A DNA stretch of 30,841 nucleotides from JBGTCY01 sp041748615 (GCA_041748615.1 JBGTCY010000157.1:1-30841); one strand, 5' to 3'. Shown: positions 26,301 through 30,611, counted from the first letter of the stretch. Program-made: numbers and translations. Notes: generated from the sequence alone by a model not told the origin.

Positions 26301-28015
26301 GGAACTGTATTCGTACAATACGTAGTGCTGCTTAAAGATAATGAGGAAGGATTTTCATTCCAGCGGTTTCTGATGAGGATGGTAGCGGAAGTTAATGTTG
26401 TACAACCTCCGCTGGATACCTGATACCTGATTCTGTCGGCATTGCCGTCAGAGTTTGATATTTTCTTCGGAAAACAACAATTGCCTGCGGTGTTTCCGCT
26501 CAACCAGTTGTTCCAGGTTCCATTATTGCTTCCCCATTGCCATGAAACTGAACCTGTTTGACCGGAAACCGAAACGGCTGTACCGTAATTGCCGTCCGAG
26601 TTACAGAACTCAATCGGACCGGCATTACTGACGGTGCCAAGAGTCGGTGCAGGATTCACTAATATAGGAATATCCACCGTACTTGAATTATTAGCTTGTC
26701 CGGTACAGCCAAACGATGAGTTACGCGCTACATACCATTGACCGGGGGTATTGGTTACTGCAGTTGGCAGAGCCGCAGATGAAGCAGTGGTATTCAAATA
26801 GTTTACATAGCCTATATTACTCGGACCTCCCCTGTAATAATAATGATAAGTAGGACCGGCTGAAGCGGGAGAGCCTGTAGTTGCTGCAGTTACATTTGAA
26901 ATGTTTGTTGCAGTTCCTACACATATTTCCGCAGGAACTGAAATTGCTCCCGGATTATTAGCGGTTGACTGACCGGTGATAGTGAAGTTATGCTGAGTGC
27001 CACCGTAAGAGCGCAGGTCAGGCTGAGCTAATGTCCATGAGTTGGCTGCGCAAGCATTCCATCCCTTTCTTCTGGCAAACGGACCGGGACCTGATGTTGA
27101 ACCGGCAACGATAGAGGATGGAATTGCAGTGGGAGCTCCACCATAATCATTACCAACTGTAGTGTAGCCTGTGTTATTATAAATGAATTCCATCTCCCCT
27201 ATTCCTTTTCCGCAATTACATGATGTATGTCCTGACCTATAATAGTAGGTAAATGAACCACAAGAACCAACAACACAAGTACCCGCGCCATATACGGATT
27301 CACAGGCTCTTAAAGCAATTGTTTGGTTTGTTTCACCAGGATACCATATAAAGTACCCGCCATTACCGTTGGCAAATCTTGCTCTATGTGAAACGGTCAC
27401 TGTGCCAAGCGCTGCCGCTGTTCCGCTTGCCGGACCGGCAATTCTATCAACCGGGTAGTTGCAAGCCGCTGATGGAATGGCGTAATTTACAGCAGTTCCC
27501 TGACATGTGGTGATGTTGCCCTGCAGATTGCTCAAGGCGGGAGACGGCTGTGAGTTCACCCTGTACTGAAGCGTTGCGGAAACCGTACTCCATAAAGGCG
27601 GGCAGGCAGAGTTATTATAAAATACAATCAAACCCCAACCGCCACCGGCAGGGCTGTTGATAGTACCGGAAAAGTTGGCGGTTCCACCAAATCCGTTTTG
27701 ACGGGTTTCCCAGTTAGAACCGTTGTATTCAAAATATGTCCAGACTGTACTGCCGGTAATGAAACCACCGGAAGCTGTGAAGGTGTAGTTAGCGCCATAC
27801 ACCACGTCCCATTGGTTATAGGTGGTGCTGGGCATGTTGTTGTTTCTGATGGTCACATTGTTGCATGAAGTAAGCGCTCCGTGATATTGAGCAGCGCCAC
27901 CGTTCCAGCTGCTGTTCCAGCAATTGGCATTGACCTCCGTTGAAAATAAATTCAGCATCGCCATTAAACTAAAAAAGCTTAAAGTCATCAAAAGCGACCT
28001 TAAGCTTTTTTTCAT
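14081..28015 (-). CDS. Giant T9SS-secreted HYR/SprB-repeat surface protein
   Basis: The 4644-residue protein is probably an adhesin. Signal peptide: 1-30, hydrophobic, ending VNA. Residues 31-739 are beta-rich with paired Cys and PKD/Ig-like pieces such as TATVTVNSL. Residues 740-3757 hold 36 tandem HYR-like units of about 84 residues (DNExPxITC, DNC, YPVGTTxVxWTxTD, GNxSTC). Residues 3758-4096 hold SprB/PKD-like units (CNGASNGSVELEV, GTYEVTVTDANG). Three related ~110-residue modules follow, bracketed by two Cys/His motifs. Residues 4558-4644 are a type A T9SS sorting domain (FPNPF, YNMAGQEIV, GMYFYRL, KLILAKN). It should cross the outer membrane by T9SS and be displayed; Ca2+ binding by the Asp/Asn-rich units is inferred. 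An in-frame ATG at 28114 would bury the signal peptide, so ATG 28015 is used. A terminator follows the gene, and structured RNA is predicted in front of it. Confidence 0.92.
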   Translation of the reverse strand: MKKSLRSLLMTLSFFSLMAMLNLFSTEVNANCWNSSWNGGAAQYHGALTSCNNVTIRNNNMPSTTYNQWDVVYGANYTFTASGGFITGSTVWTYFEYNGSNWETRQNGFGGTANFSGTINSPAGGGWGLIVFYNNSACPPLWSTVSATLQYRVNSQPSPALSNLQGNITTCQGTAVNYAIPSAACNYPVDRIAGPASGTAAALGTVTVSHRARFANGNGGYFIWYPGETNQTIALRACESVYGAGTCVVGSCGSFTYYYRSGHTSCNCGKGIGEMEFIYNNTGYTTVGNDYGGAPTAIPSSIVAGSTSGPGPFARRKGWNACAANSWTLAQPDLRSYGGTQHNFTITGQSTANNPGAISVPAEICVGTATNISNVTAATTGSPASAGPTYHYYYRGGPSNIGYVNYLNTTASSAALPTAVTNTPGQWYVARNSSFGCTGQANNSSTVDIPILVNPAPTLGTVSNAGPIEFCNSDGNYGTAVSVSGQTGSVSWQWGSNNGTWNNWLSGNTAGNCCFPKKISNSDGNADRIRYQVSSGGCTTLTSATILIRNRWNENPSSLSLSSTTYCTNTVPATVTLTANFPASVNMNGTVQFYSGSCGGTLIATVNPGANSSTVSTVITAPATAGVYNYFARYNPGTGASCAASPCVTATVTVNSLSSAPTGITGAQPICTPGGMTLTAQGGTLGSGATYQWYAGGCGSGSVLGTGQSLFVNPTVSTTYFVRISGICNTTGCFAVSINDTQNPSITCPANISVNNNPNQCGATVSYTITSSDNCSATNTLQTGLNSGSLFPIGSTLVTWRATDPTGNTAQCSFTVQVTDNQFPVTTCPANIVQDSDVGICGAVVNYSVSVSDNCPGATTARISGNASGATFPVGTSTVVWRGTDASGNSTTCSFTVRITETTPPVITCPSNISVFNATGSCGANVIYSTPTATDNCGAADVEFVSGLLSGAFNPVGTVTNVWKATDGAGNTATCSFTVTVVDNQPPNATCQNITAQLSPGGAVTIGAAQINFGSTDNCAIGSMSVSPNSFTCSNIGNNTVILTVTDIYGNAATCSATVNVQDITFPVANCKNVTAQLDGVTGSVTITPAQVDNGSNDACGVTLSLSKTTFGCIDAVTNGGNHTVTLSVTDPSNNTSTCNANVLVLDVTNPVAVCKTHTLVLNTSGNATLTTANINNGSSDVCTFTLSLSKTAYNCSNVGANTVTLTATDPSGNTGTCSTTVTVQDNTAPAAVCQNITVDLNSAGNASITGSQVNNGSNDACGLHPTTPFVVSPNTFNCSNVGNSNPVVLTVRDVNNNTATCNANVTVRDLVLPVAICQNITVDLAANGVGSFTAAQVDNGSNDACGIASVNVFPSSYNCSSVGTQQAVLTVTDVNGNQNTCVADVLVRDLIPPVAICQDFTLELDFAGTGTLYPSDIDNGSSDACGIANYRITGASDLGNFTNAAEIFYNCNDIANSPHTVTLRVTDVNGNSTTCSAVVMVEDNVPPILNCTDVTRNNDPGVCQAYVAIPAVNIQDNCLGLGYTVTNDRTGTADASDTYTVGAHTVTWEVTDANNNTEHCVFTVTVIDNEFPTYENPQNIFFFTNPGECEATIIVPQLINVADNCGVLTVVNSKTGTNNASGTYPEGVTVVNWHVTDVNGNTTSKVQFILVLDYENPVNTFCPGPITVNADAGRCDAEVNLTAPVYTDNCGIALIFATVNNLTINSIKDRFNVGTTTIVWKALDVNGNFNTQCSQTITVVDNIPPAVSCPASIIRNTDSGVCTAVTLIAPATATDNCGMQSLVNSFNGTGNATGTYNLGVTTVVFTATDIYGNTATCSLTVTVNDNENPGITCPANINVSADAGSCDANLSISIPVTSDNCAVLDFYNDYNFSNDASDVYPVGTTSVTWEIFDVNGNSNQCIQTIIINDTENPTISCGSNISASVDAGQCFATVPVVSPVVGDNCGILDLYNDYNFSNNASDVYPIGTTVLTWEVYDLHGNANSCLQSITVIDDEAPVLGCPADISVSTDPGNCNADLTIPTPAVSDNCQLLDYYNDYNFSNNASDFYPVGTLQITWEAFDIYGNASNCIQTVTVTDDELPVITCAPDQTHNNDQGTCQASVTVISPTVSDNCAVLDYYNDYNFSQDASDFFPIGSTALFWEVFDVNGNVSSCIQTITIVDNESPSITCGADRNSTADFGVCNAVLSVETPISLLDNCPGVVTATNDYNGTADASDTYPVGATVVTWTATDVAGNTSTCLQTVTVTDDENPVITCAANQNQSTDAGVCEAAVTVVAPSASDNCGVQSVINDYNASSDASDVYSLGSTTIVWTVTDLYGNTATCSQTITITDDEVPSITCATNQTHNVDVGECAANVTVTPPVIGDNCGVLSYENDITSSSNADGIYPVGTTTITWTVTDNSNNSSACTQDITVIDNEAPAIVCSSNKTQNTDAGLCNANVVISIPVTSDNCAVAGATNNFNGTADASGTYPLGITNVVWTVTDIYGNSSSCTFTVEITDVELPSISCPANATVSNTSGLCTGNVLVSVPGTSDNCGVASFSNNYNNTTNASDSYPVGVTTVVYTVNDVNGNSNTCSFTVTVNDIEKPVITNCPANVVQNNDAGVCKAYVTVPVGSATDNCFAVTLTNNNSVLDASGEYPVGVTTLIWTAVDNAGNTATCSQTITVNDVELPTITCPGSVFQETDSGVCTAAITFSVPVTSDNCQVASVINSYNGTSDASDTYPTGATIVNWIVTDIYGNQSTCQHEIIIVDNELPLITCPADIQQNASPGECQALVNVPLPVYSDNCGIDSLLNDYTWVAFAPATAIYPVGTTIVSYGVRDLSDNWSDCEFTVTVIDNQLPTINCTPQVAVDNINNQCDAYVTVPGPMNGDNCGVSSIINDYTFSSDASGTYIVGTTVVTFTATDVNGNTNTCSTLVIVNDTQLPALTCPADILQDSDAGECHADVTIALPASGDNCGIATVLNDYNNTADASDIYPVGTHVIVWTATDIHGNQSTCQQNITIEDNEQPVIVCPADITQNADAGQCNASVNVPLPTFSDNCAIDMILNDFNWIPDTSASGVYPVGTTDVQYGAVDFNDNWSLCSFTVTVVDNQAPTIICPANQSKDNDAGQCTAAISVSIPGTADNCGVASLVNDYNGTDNVSDTYPVGLTTVIYTVTDIYGNATTCSFTVTVYDDENPTITCPADISTLTDPGVCEAAVTVGAPTTGDNCGVASISNDYNGTADASDIYPEGITLLVWTATDNSGNSSTCAMIVAVFDNEDPTITCPANITQTNDAGQCNAFVTVPAPVTGDNCSVSGWTNGYNGSADASDTYPVGTTSVIFTVLDGSGNFSTCSFSVTVTDNEAPSITCVDQTQTADLGVCQAFVTVPTQPNADNCAVAGLVNDYNNSNNGSDTYIVGSTSVIWTITDIYGNTNSCTQIITVTDNEAPVTVCQDITIQLDAGTNNGDGTAGITTGDIDNGTTDNCGIASYALDITDFDCSNVGPNTVVLTVTDIYGNAATCSATVTVEDNIAPIALCQDVTIQLSSATNAGAAGITTGDIDNGSSDNCGIASLALSQTDFDCSEVGANTVVLTVTDVNGNVSTCSATVTVEDNIAPIALCQDVTIQLSSATNAGAASITTGDIDNGSSDNCGIASLALSQTDFDCSEVGANTVVLTVTDVNGNVSTCSATVTVEDNVAPVALCQDITINLPLTGSVGIVPGDIDAGSSDNCGVASLSVSPNTFLCTDQGANTVVLTVTDVNGNVSTCSATITVTTDPLVITELSSPVYQCGYNVTCNGASNGSVELEVIGGCLPYTYNWSNGATTEDLSGIQSGTYEVTVTDANGDQITGSITLTQPDALTVSFTKSLYACGYNVSCNGANDGAIELTVTGGCAPYTITWLALGGGSGVVPGASSQSALTAGTYRATIVDANGCIVATPFIPMTQPTLLTITSLTAANYIGGNNISCANSCDGSIDLEVSGSASCVAYTYNWTGPNGFTASSEDLTNVCAGTYNVTITDANGCFTTGSITLTEPDELLTGVCANQTVVFGYYPENVAQITTNVSGGTGPYTMVWNTGETSSSIQVAPTATTTYTVTVTDDNGCVAVGTHVITVVDVRCSGDRVQMCDDKNKNQCVKQSDVSNKLAQGWSIGNCGSNLDLSSADCGEPVIPNNPCALCHPSGLIRLMLVKYTGPSGATVNARNHPQQSIFQTFTNVQNGQELIINGNLNNGNKLSYWTYLEVVGSGSPYASVPTDCANGNGADILDNVYGDFKVLGLTDHKDNVCNMPEPCQLKKGFFYLGLIYNGPANATVNVYEKNNNQDLFQTFTNLQPGDTMIVRADLMNKSKLGSNTYFELVGSGQPNTVIHTSGSQYNMGVEYGHYTVFGWIDGEGSTCNLDAPPACPCNGSITELRFDFDRFDSLSITNATLVFWADPLHTVHIATFTNVNAGDLLTVSSAGLPGGVFPQASIYAQVVGVARPDIKIPVDCASAEDILGEFFRELFVLGWKDEDGSVCDNSCDKPGRTLMCHKPLGKNPHTHCVKNKDVAKKAAKHDWLIGPCPDSAKDGLFDEYEDIFSLTAFPNPFSETATIQFRLNSEERITLTVYNMAGQEIVRLYDAVAEAGQLYSVEFNADNRPDGMYFYRLVTESGDVHIRKLILAKN
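14390..14494 (-). other. Cys/His motif module, second copy
   Basis: This part encodes MCHKPLGKNPHTHCVKNKDV and ends in LIGPC. It resembles a motif I recall from Bacteroidota secreted proteins with the pattern CHK...CV....A..H...GD.LG.C. Its Cys and His spacing suggests a small disulfide or metal-bound unit. It follows the three C-terminal modules and directly precedes the sorting domain linker. Confidence 0.55.
14510..15530 (-). repeat. Three related ~110-residue modules near the C-terminus
   Basis: Three copies share the same plan: a hydrophobic opening strand (IRLMLVKYTG / FFYLGLIYNG / ELRFDFDRFD), then ATVNxxx or ATLVFWADP, FQTFTNVQNG / FQTFTNLQPG / IATFTNVNAG, a VVGSGxP or VVGVARP strand, then VLGLTDHKDNVCN / VFGWIDGEGSTCN / VLGWKDEDGSVCD. 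Approximate limits are 15205-15530, 14870-15196 and 14510-14854. I do not recognise the family; each looks like a beta-sandwich ending in an acidic loop and a Cys. Confidence 0.7.
15608..15700 (-). other. Cys/His motif module, first copy (degenerate)
   Basis: This encodes VQMCDDKNKNQCVKQSDV and ends in SIGNC. It lines up with the second copy at 14390-14494 (MC-K, CVK--DV, -IG-C) but has lost the His residues. Together the two copies bracket the three ~110-residue modules. Confidence 0.5.
15728..16744 (-). repeat. SprB-like / PKD-like repeat units
   Basis: Residues 3758-4096 of the giant protein hold three SprB-type units, each with CNGASNGSVELEV-like, GGCxPYTYNW-like, SGTYEVTVTDANG-like and ITLTQPD-like segments. 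They are followed by a PKD-like unit (GGTGPYTMVWNTGE, TTTYTVTVTDDNGC). SprB repeats are named after the mobile gliding adhesin of Flavobacterium johnsoniae. Confidence 0.8.
16985..17482 (-). repeat. Near-identical tandem 249-bp HYR units (34 and 35)
   Basis: Units at 17234-17482 and 16985-17233 are each exactly 249 bp. By eye they differ at about 14 bases, yet the encoded 83-residue units differ by only one residue (Gly to Ser at GAAGITT / GAASITT). This indicates a recent duplication or gene conversion, followed by mostly silent changes. Confidence 0.9.
21533..22540 (-). repeat. Run of four 84-residue HYR units with YNDYNFS motif
   Basis: Units 14-17 total 1008 bp, exactly four times 252 bp, so each has 84 residues. 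All share a Y-N-D-Y-N-F-S segment followed by a short ASD motif and W-E in place of the usual W-T. They form a subfamily distinct from neighbouring units, which points to local tandem amplification. Confidence 0.8.
27971..28011 (-). promoter_or_regulatory. 12-bp perfect hairpin over the first codons of the giant gene
   Basis: AAAAAAGCTTAA (27971-27982) and TTAAGCTTTTTT (28000-28011) are exact reverse complements with a 17-base loop. They lie inside the signal-peptide codons just after the ATG at 28015. In the mRNA this gives a stem ending in a U run, which resembles a terminator or a structure that limits ribosome entry. Confidence 0.5.
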
Positions 28016-28020
28016 TTTCT

Positions 28021-28146
28021 CTGTAGCAGGATATACTACAGGACGAGCGGAGCACGTTGATGGTGAAACACTACAACACGCTGATACAATTTGTTGGTTA
28101 ACTATCCTTTCCATAGTTGATTTTTTTAAAATGGCATTTCTGCCAT
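28021..28146 (-). promoter_or_regulatory. Structured 5' leader of the giant gene
   Basis: Three hairpins can be drawn in the minus-strand RNA upstream of ATG 28015. ATGGCA-GAAA-TGCCAT lies at 28131-28146. A long stem AGCGTGTTG / CAACGTGCT with two G-U pairs and an inner stem lies at 28051-28082. CTGTAG / CTACAG (28021-28041) ends six bases before the start codon. The rest of the region 28147-28331 is AT-rich, contains no gene and should hold the promoter. Confidence 0.45.
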
Positions 28147-28331
28147 CAGGGGTTTTTAAATATAAATGCCAATTAAGAAAACTTTTTTACAAAAACAAAA
28201 CTTTTTTTGATTTTTTATCAATTTATAAATATTAGTTCGGATATTATTTATTCTTTATTACAATAGAATTAATTGAAAACAAGCCTCAATAATAAGTAAT
28301 CATTCCTGCCAATTTACGCAATTCATGGAAA

Positions 28332-28643
28332 TTACTTCAGCACATTACTCGCTTCTCTGTATTTTCCGGACCATTTATACAGGATATTCTGTACCTGCCT
28401 TTCACTAATGTTATAGACTTCGGCAATTTCAATGACGGTGTTGCTGCTGCGTCCGTTGTGTTTCTCGAGCTTTTCATAGTAGTCATTCACAATCATATAG
28501 TTCCTGAGCCTTTCAGGATCAGTGATGCCATCGGAAATCATGCACATGAGCATTTGTTTGGCATCCGCCTGTTTATTCAGTTTGCCGGAGTAGAGTTCAA
28601 TAAACTTTTTAATGACTTCAATTTTGTTGGGATACTTTGCCAT
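28332..28643 (-). CDS. Small HTH-like protein of unknown function
   Basis: The 103-residue basic protein has a helical N-terminal half (EVIKKFIELYSGKLNKQADAK) and a C-terminal segment, VIEIAEVYNISERQVQNILYKW, that reads like a helix-turn-helix: a helix, the turn YNIS, then a recognition-like helix ERQVQNILYKW. There is no signal peptide or membrane segment. I do not recognise a named family, so it may be a transcriptional regulator or a DNA-binding accessory protein. Start ATG 28641-28643; no clear Shine-Dalgarno. It lies upstream of the giant gene on the same strand, 316 bases from that gene's ATG, which would suit a local regulator, but this is guesswork. The upstream gap 28644-28898 has no other gene. 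Confidence 0.7.
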   Translation of the reverse strand: MAKYPNKIEVIKKFIELYSGKLNKQADAKQMLMCMISDGITDPERLRNYMIVNDYYEKLEKHNGRSSNTVIEIAEVYNISERQVQNILYKWSGKYREASNVLK

Positions 28644-28810
28644 AGTGTTGGAGTTGTTAAAATTAGTGTGTTTTACCGAGCTGGTTTTATTAAATCGTTG
28701 TTACCTTTTCGTGTAATTTCCTAAATGATGAAATATTCGGAAAATCAAATTATGCCTCTTTTTCGGAAAAGTCAACTATTTTATTTGCAAGGGGTGTGAA
28801 AGGGGCAAGG

Positions 28811-28845
28811 GACGGGGGACGGGGGACGGGGGACGGGGGACGAGG
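28811..28845 (+). repeat. Heptanucleotide array GACGGGG with G-quadruplex potential
   Basis: The heptamer GACGGGG repeats four times from 28811, followed by GACGAGG. The plus strand has four G5 runs separated by AC (28814-28839), a textbook G-quadruplex motif. It lies between the SDR stop and the start of the small HTH-like gene, on the template strand for both. Confidence 0.9.
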
Positions 28846-28898
28846 GAGACCGGCAACGACTGCAACTTGGCATCAAATTTTACGGAAAATGAATTAAG

Positions 28899-29771
28899 CT
28901 ATTTTGCGGAGCGCGTCATTTGCTCGATAAAATCCCACATTTCCGGGGGTATTGCTTCCATGCCGCTGAACTGACCGGCTCCTTTGAGCCACTCGCCTCC
29001 GTCAATGGTGATGCAATCGCCATTAACATATGCGGAGAAATCCGAAACAAGGTAAGCGCATAAATTCGCCAGTTCCTGGTGTTCGCCCGCTCTGCCGACC
29101 GGTACTTTTTTTGCCGGGTCGAATTTTTCCTGCAATTCACCGGGCACCAACCTGTCCCAGGCTCCTTTGGTAGGAAACGGACCTGGCGCAACGGCATTCA
29201 GCCTGATTTTATATTTCGCCCATTCAACTGCCAGCGAACGCGTCATTGCCAGCACCCCGGCTTTGGCACAAGCGCTCGGCACTACATAACCGGAGCCTGT
29301 CCAGGCATAGGTCGTTACAATGCTTAATACCGTGGCGGGCTGTTTTTCTTTTATCCAATGCTTTCCGCAGGCAAGCGTATAATTAATGGAGCCTTGCAGC
29401 ACAATTCCGATGACAGACTCAAAAGCGCGATGCGAGAGGCGCTCGGTCGGGCTGATGAAATTTCCCGCAGCGTTATTGATCAACACGTCCACTTTCCCAA
29501 ATCGCTCAATGGCTTTTTGCAATGTTTGTTCCGCTTCCTCATACTTGCGCACATCGGATTGCACCGCCAGCACCTGCCCGCCCGTCTGTTGTTCCAATTC
29601 TTTTGCCGTAGCTTCTAATTGCTCCAACTTGCGGCTGGTGATGACGAGGTGAGCGCCCAGTTCCAAAAAATATTTTCCCATCGCTTTGCCTAATCCGGTG
29701 CCGCCACCGGTAATGAGAATAGTTTTTCCTTTCAGTGCATTGTCGCGTAACATGGGTTCGGTGTAGTTCAT
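28899..29771 (-). CDS. SDR oxidoreductase, 2,4-dienoyl-CoA reductase type
   Basis: The 290-residue short-chain dehydrogenase has the cofactor motif TGGGTGLG (21-28), SRKLEQLE after the second strand (a basic residue favouring NADPH), and LINNAAGNFISPTERLS (97-113). The active-site region is TTYAWTGSGYVVPSACAK, with Tyr155 and Lys170. As in mitochondrial-type 2,4-dienoyl-CoA reductases, the catalytic Tyr is outside the usual YxxxK position, which is occupied by Ser166. The likely role is reduction of 2,4-dienoyl-CoA or 2-enoyl-CoA during breakdown of unsaturated fatty acids. ATG 29771 is chosen: the in-frame ATG at 29828 lies inside a 7-bp repeat array and would code for a repeat-derived leader. 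It appears to be a single-gene unit; the next gene upstream ends 197 bases away. Confidence 0.88.
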   Translation of the reverse strand: MNYTEPMLRDNALKGKTILITGGGTGLGKAMGKYFLELGAHLVITSRKLEQLEATAKELEQQTGGQVLAVQSDVRKYEEAEQTLQKAIERFGKVDVLINNAAGNFISPTERLSHRAFESVIGIVLQGSINYTLACGKHWIKEKQPATVLSIVTTYAWTGSGYVVPSACAKAGVLAMTRSLAVEWAKYKIRLNAVAPGPFPTKGAWDRLVPGELQEKFDPAKKVPVGRAGEHQELANLCAYLVSDFSAYVNGDCITIDGGEWLKGAGQFSGMEAIPPEMWDFIEQMTRSAK

Positions 29772-29808
29772 GGTGATTTTTTGATTAGCAGATTTATTGA
29801 TTGATGAT

Positions 29809-29843
29809 GTCCATAGTCCATAGTCCATAGACGATAGTCCATT
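29809..29843 (-). repeat. Heptanucleotide array, minus-strand unit GACTATG
   Basis: Five 7-base units on the plus strand read GTCCATA three times, then GACGATA and GTCCATT. On the minus strand this is GAC at 7-base spacing with one inverted unit. It overlaps the false N-terminal extension of the SDR gene. Confidence 0.9.
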
Positions 29844-29851
29844 GTTGTAAA

Positions 29852-29886
29852 GCCCACAGTGTGGGCAGTCAATATAAATTTATTGA
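29852..29886. repeat. Two short palindromes between the SDR and CoA-binding genes
   Basis: GCCCACA-G-TGTGGGC (29852-29866) is a 7-bp inverted repeat with one central base. TCAATA (29869-29874) pairs with TATTGA (29881-29886). They sit between two heptamer arrays in a 197-base gap without genes, and could be part of the SDR promoter or of the repeat cluster. Confidence 0.5.
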
Positions 29887-29912
29887 GTGCTCTATATGCA
29901 GTGAATGTATTC

Positions 29913-29940
29913 AACTTTAGACTTTAGACTTTGAACTTGA
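29913..29940 (+). repeat. Heptanucleotide array, unit GACTTTA
   Basis: Four 7-base units read AACTTTA, GACTTTA, GACTTTG and AACTTGA. The array has the same spacing and NAC core as the GACGGGG and GACTATG arrays nearby. Confidence 0.8.
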
Positions 29941-29968
29941 GTTCTGGTTTGCTAAAATAGAGAAAAAA

Positions 29969-30337
29969 TCAGTATTGACCGGTTGAAAGCAGAACTAATG
30001 TGCAGGCTTCAAGCGTTTCGATTCCTGTTTTTTTAGCCGAGATTTTCAATTCTTGATTTTCAGCGCCCGGATTAAAAATGATGCGTTTTGGGTGAATTGT
30101 ATTTAGCAAATAGTCTAAATATTCCTGTTGATTCGTGGCGGACAGATAGAGTGTCACAGTATCAATATTTTCGTAGGTTTTTTTTTCGGTATCAATGGAA
30201 ATTCCATTGACATTGCCTTTTCTTTTTCCCAGCAAAACCACCTCGTGTCCTTTTTCCTGAAGTTTAATTGCAGCGAGATACGCGTAGCGATTGGGTTTAT
30301 CGGATGCGCCAAGGAGGAGCGTTTTTTTGGATGTCAT
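29969..30337 (-). CDS. CoA-binding domain protein (YccU-like)
   Basis: The 122-residue protein is a single Rossmann-like CoA-binding domain of the CoA_binding_2 type. It opens with KKTLLLGASDKPNRYAYLA (4-22), where the Gly-Ala-Ser turn and the Asn/Arg/Tyr are conserved, followed by KGHEVVLLGKRKGNVNGI. The later RIIFNPGAENQEL corresponds to the family's PGA-Glu segment. The domain binds CoA or related nucleotides; the cellular role of stand-alone members is unknown. ATG 30337 is the only good start. It stands alone, with an inverted repeat about 50 bases upstream. It is on the same strand as the SDR gene but 197 bases from its start. Confidence 0.85.
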   Translation of the reverse strand: MTSKKTLLLGASDKPNRYAYLAAIKLQEKGHEVVLLGKRKGNVNGISIDTEKKTYENIDTVTLYLSATNQQEYLDYLLNTIHPKRIIFNPGAENQELKISAKKTGIETLEACTLVLLSTGQY

Positions 30338-30389
30338 CTTTCGTCAGTTTACATTTGGCAAATAAATGTGATTCAAACTTTAAACGGTG

Positions 30390-30454
30390 CATTGAGGGCA
30401 GTTAAAAACATCAAATTCAATGTTAGTAATGTTTTTGAAATAAATTCCTCAATG
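30390..30454. repeat. Nested inverted repeat upstream of the CoA-binding gene
   Basis: CATTGAGG (30390-30397) pairs with CCTCAATG (30447-30454). Nested inside, AAAAACAT (30404-30411) pairs with ATGTTTTT (30429-30436). The element is 53-117 bases upstream of the ATG at 30337, so it may be a leader structure or a decayed mobile repeat. Confidence 0.5.
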
Positions 30455-30532
30455 TCCACTTGGGTTCGGGATAAGGAACACTTTCAAAATAACTTCCACA
30501 AAAAATTGAACTGAAAAATGCCAGTAAAAATT

Positions 30533-30584
30533 ACCACATAGGCAGATAGGACACATAGCTATGTGTCCTATCTGCCTATGTGGT
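30533..30584. repeat. Perfect 52-bp palindrome
   Basis: The arm 30533-30558 (starts ACCACATAGGCAG, ends CACATAG) is the exact reverse complement of 30559-30584, with no spacer. No T run follows on either side, so it is not a typical terminator. The arm itself has internal repetition (CACATAGG, CAGATAGG, ACACATAG). Confidence 0.95.
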
Positions 30585-30611
30585 TCATTGGTTGGAATTG
30601 TGGAACTTATT

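Noticed and set aside
28016..28114. In-frame N-terminal extension of the giant protein from ATG 28114
   Set aside because: It would put 33 residues before a complete signal peptide, and the bases form hairpins. A leader is more likely, although the extension is not formally excluded.
29772..29828. N-terminal extension of the SDR from ATG 29828
   Set aside because: Its first codons come from the GACTATG heptamer array; the family normally begins close to ATG 29771.
30533..30584. Rho-independent terminator
   Set aside because: The palindrome has no T run on either side and is far longer than a usual terminator stem.
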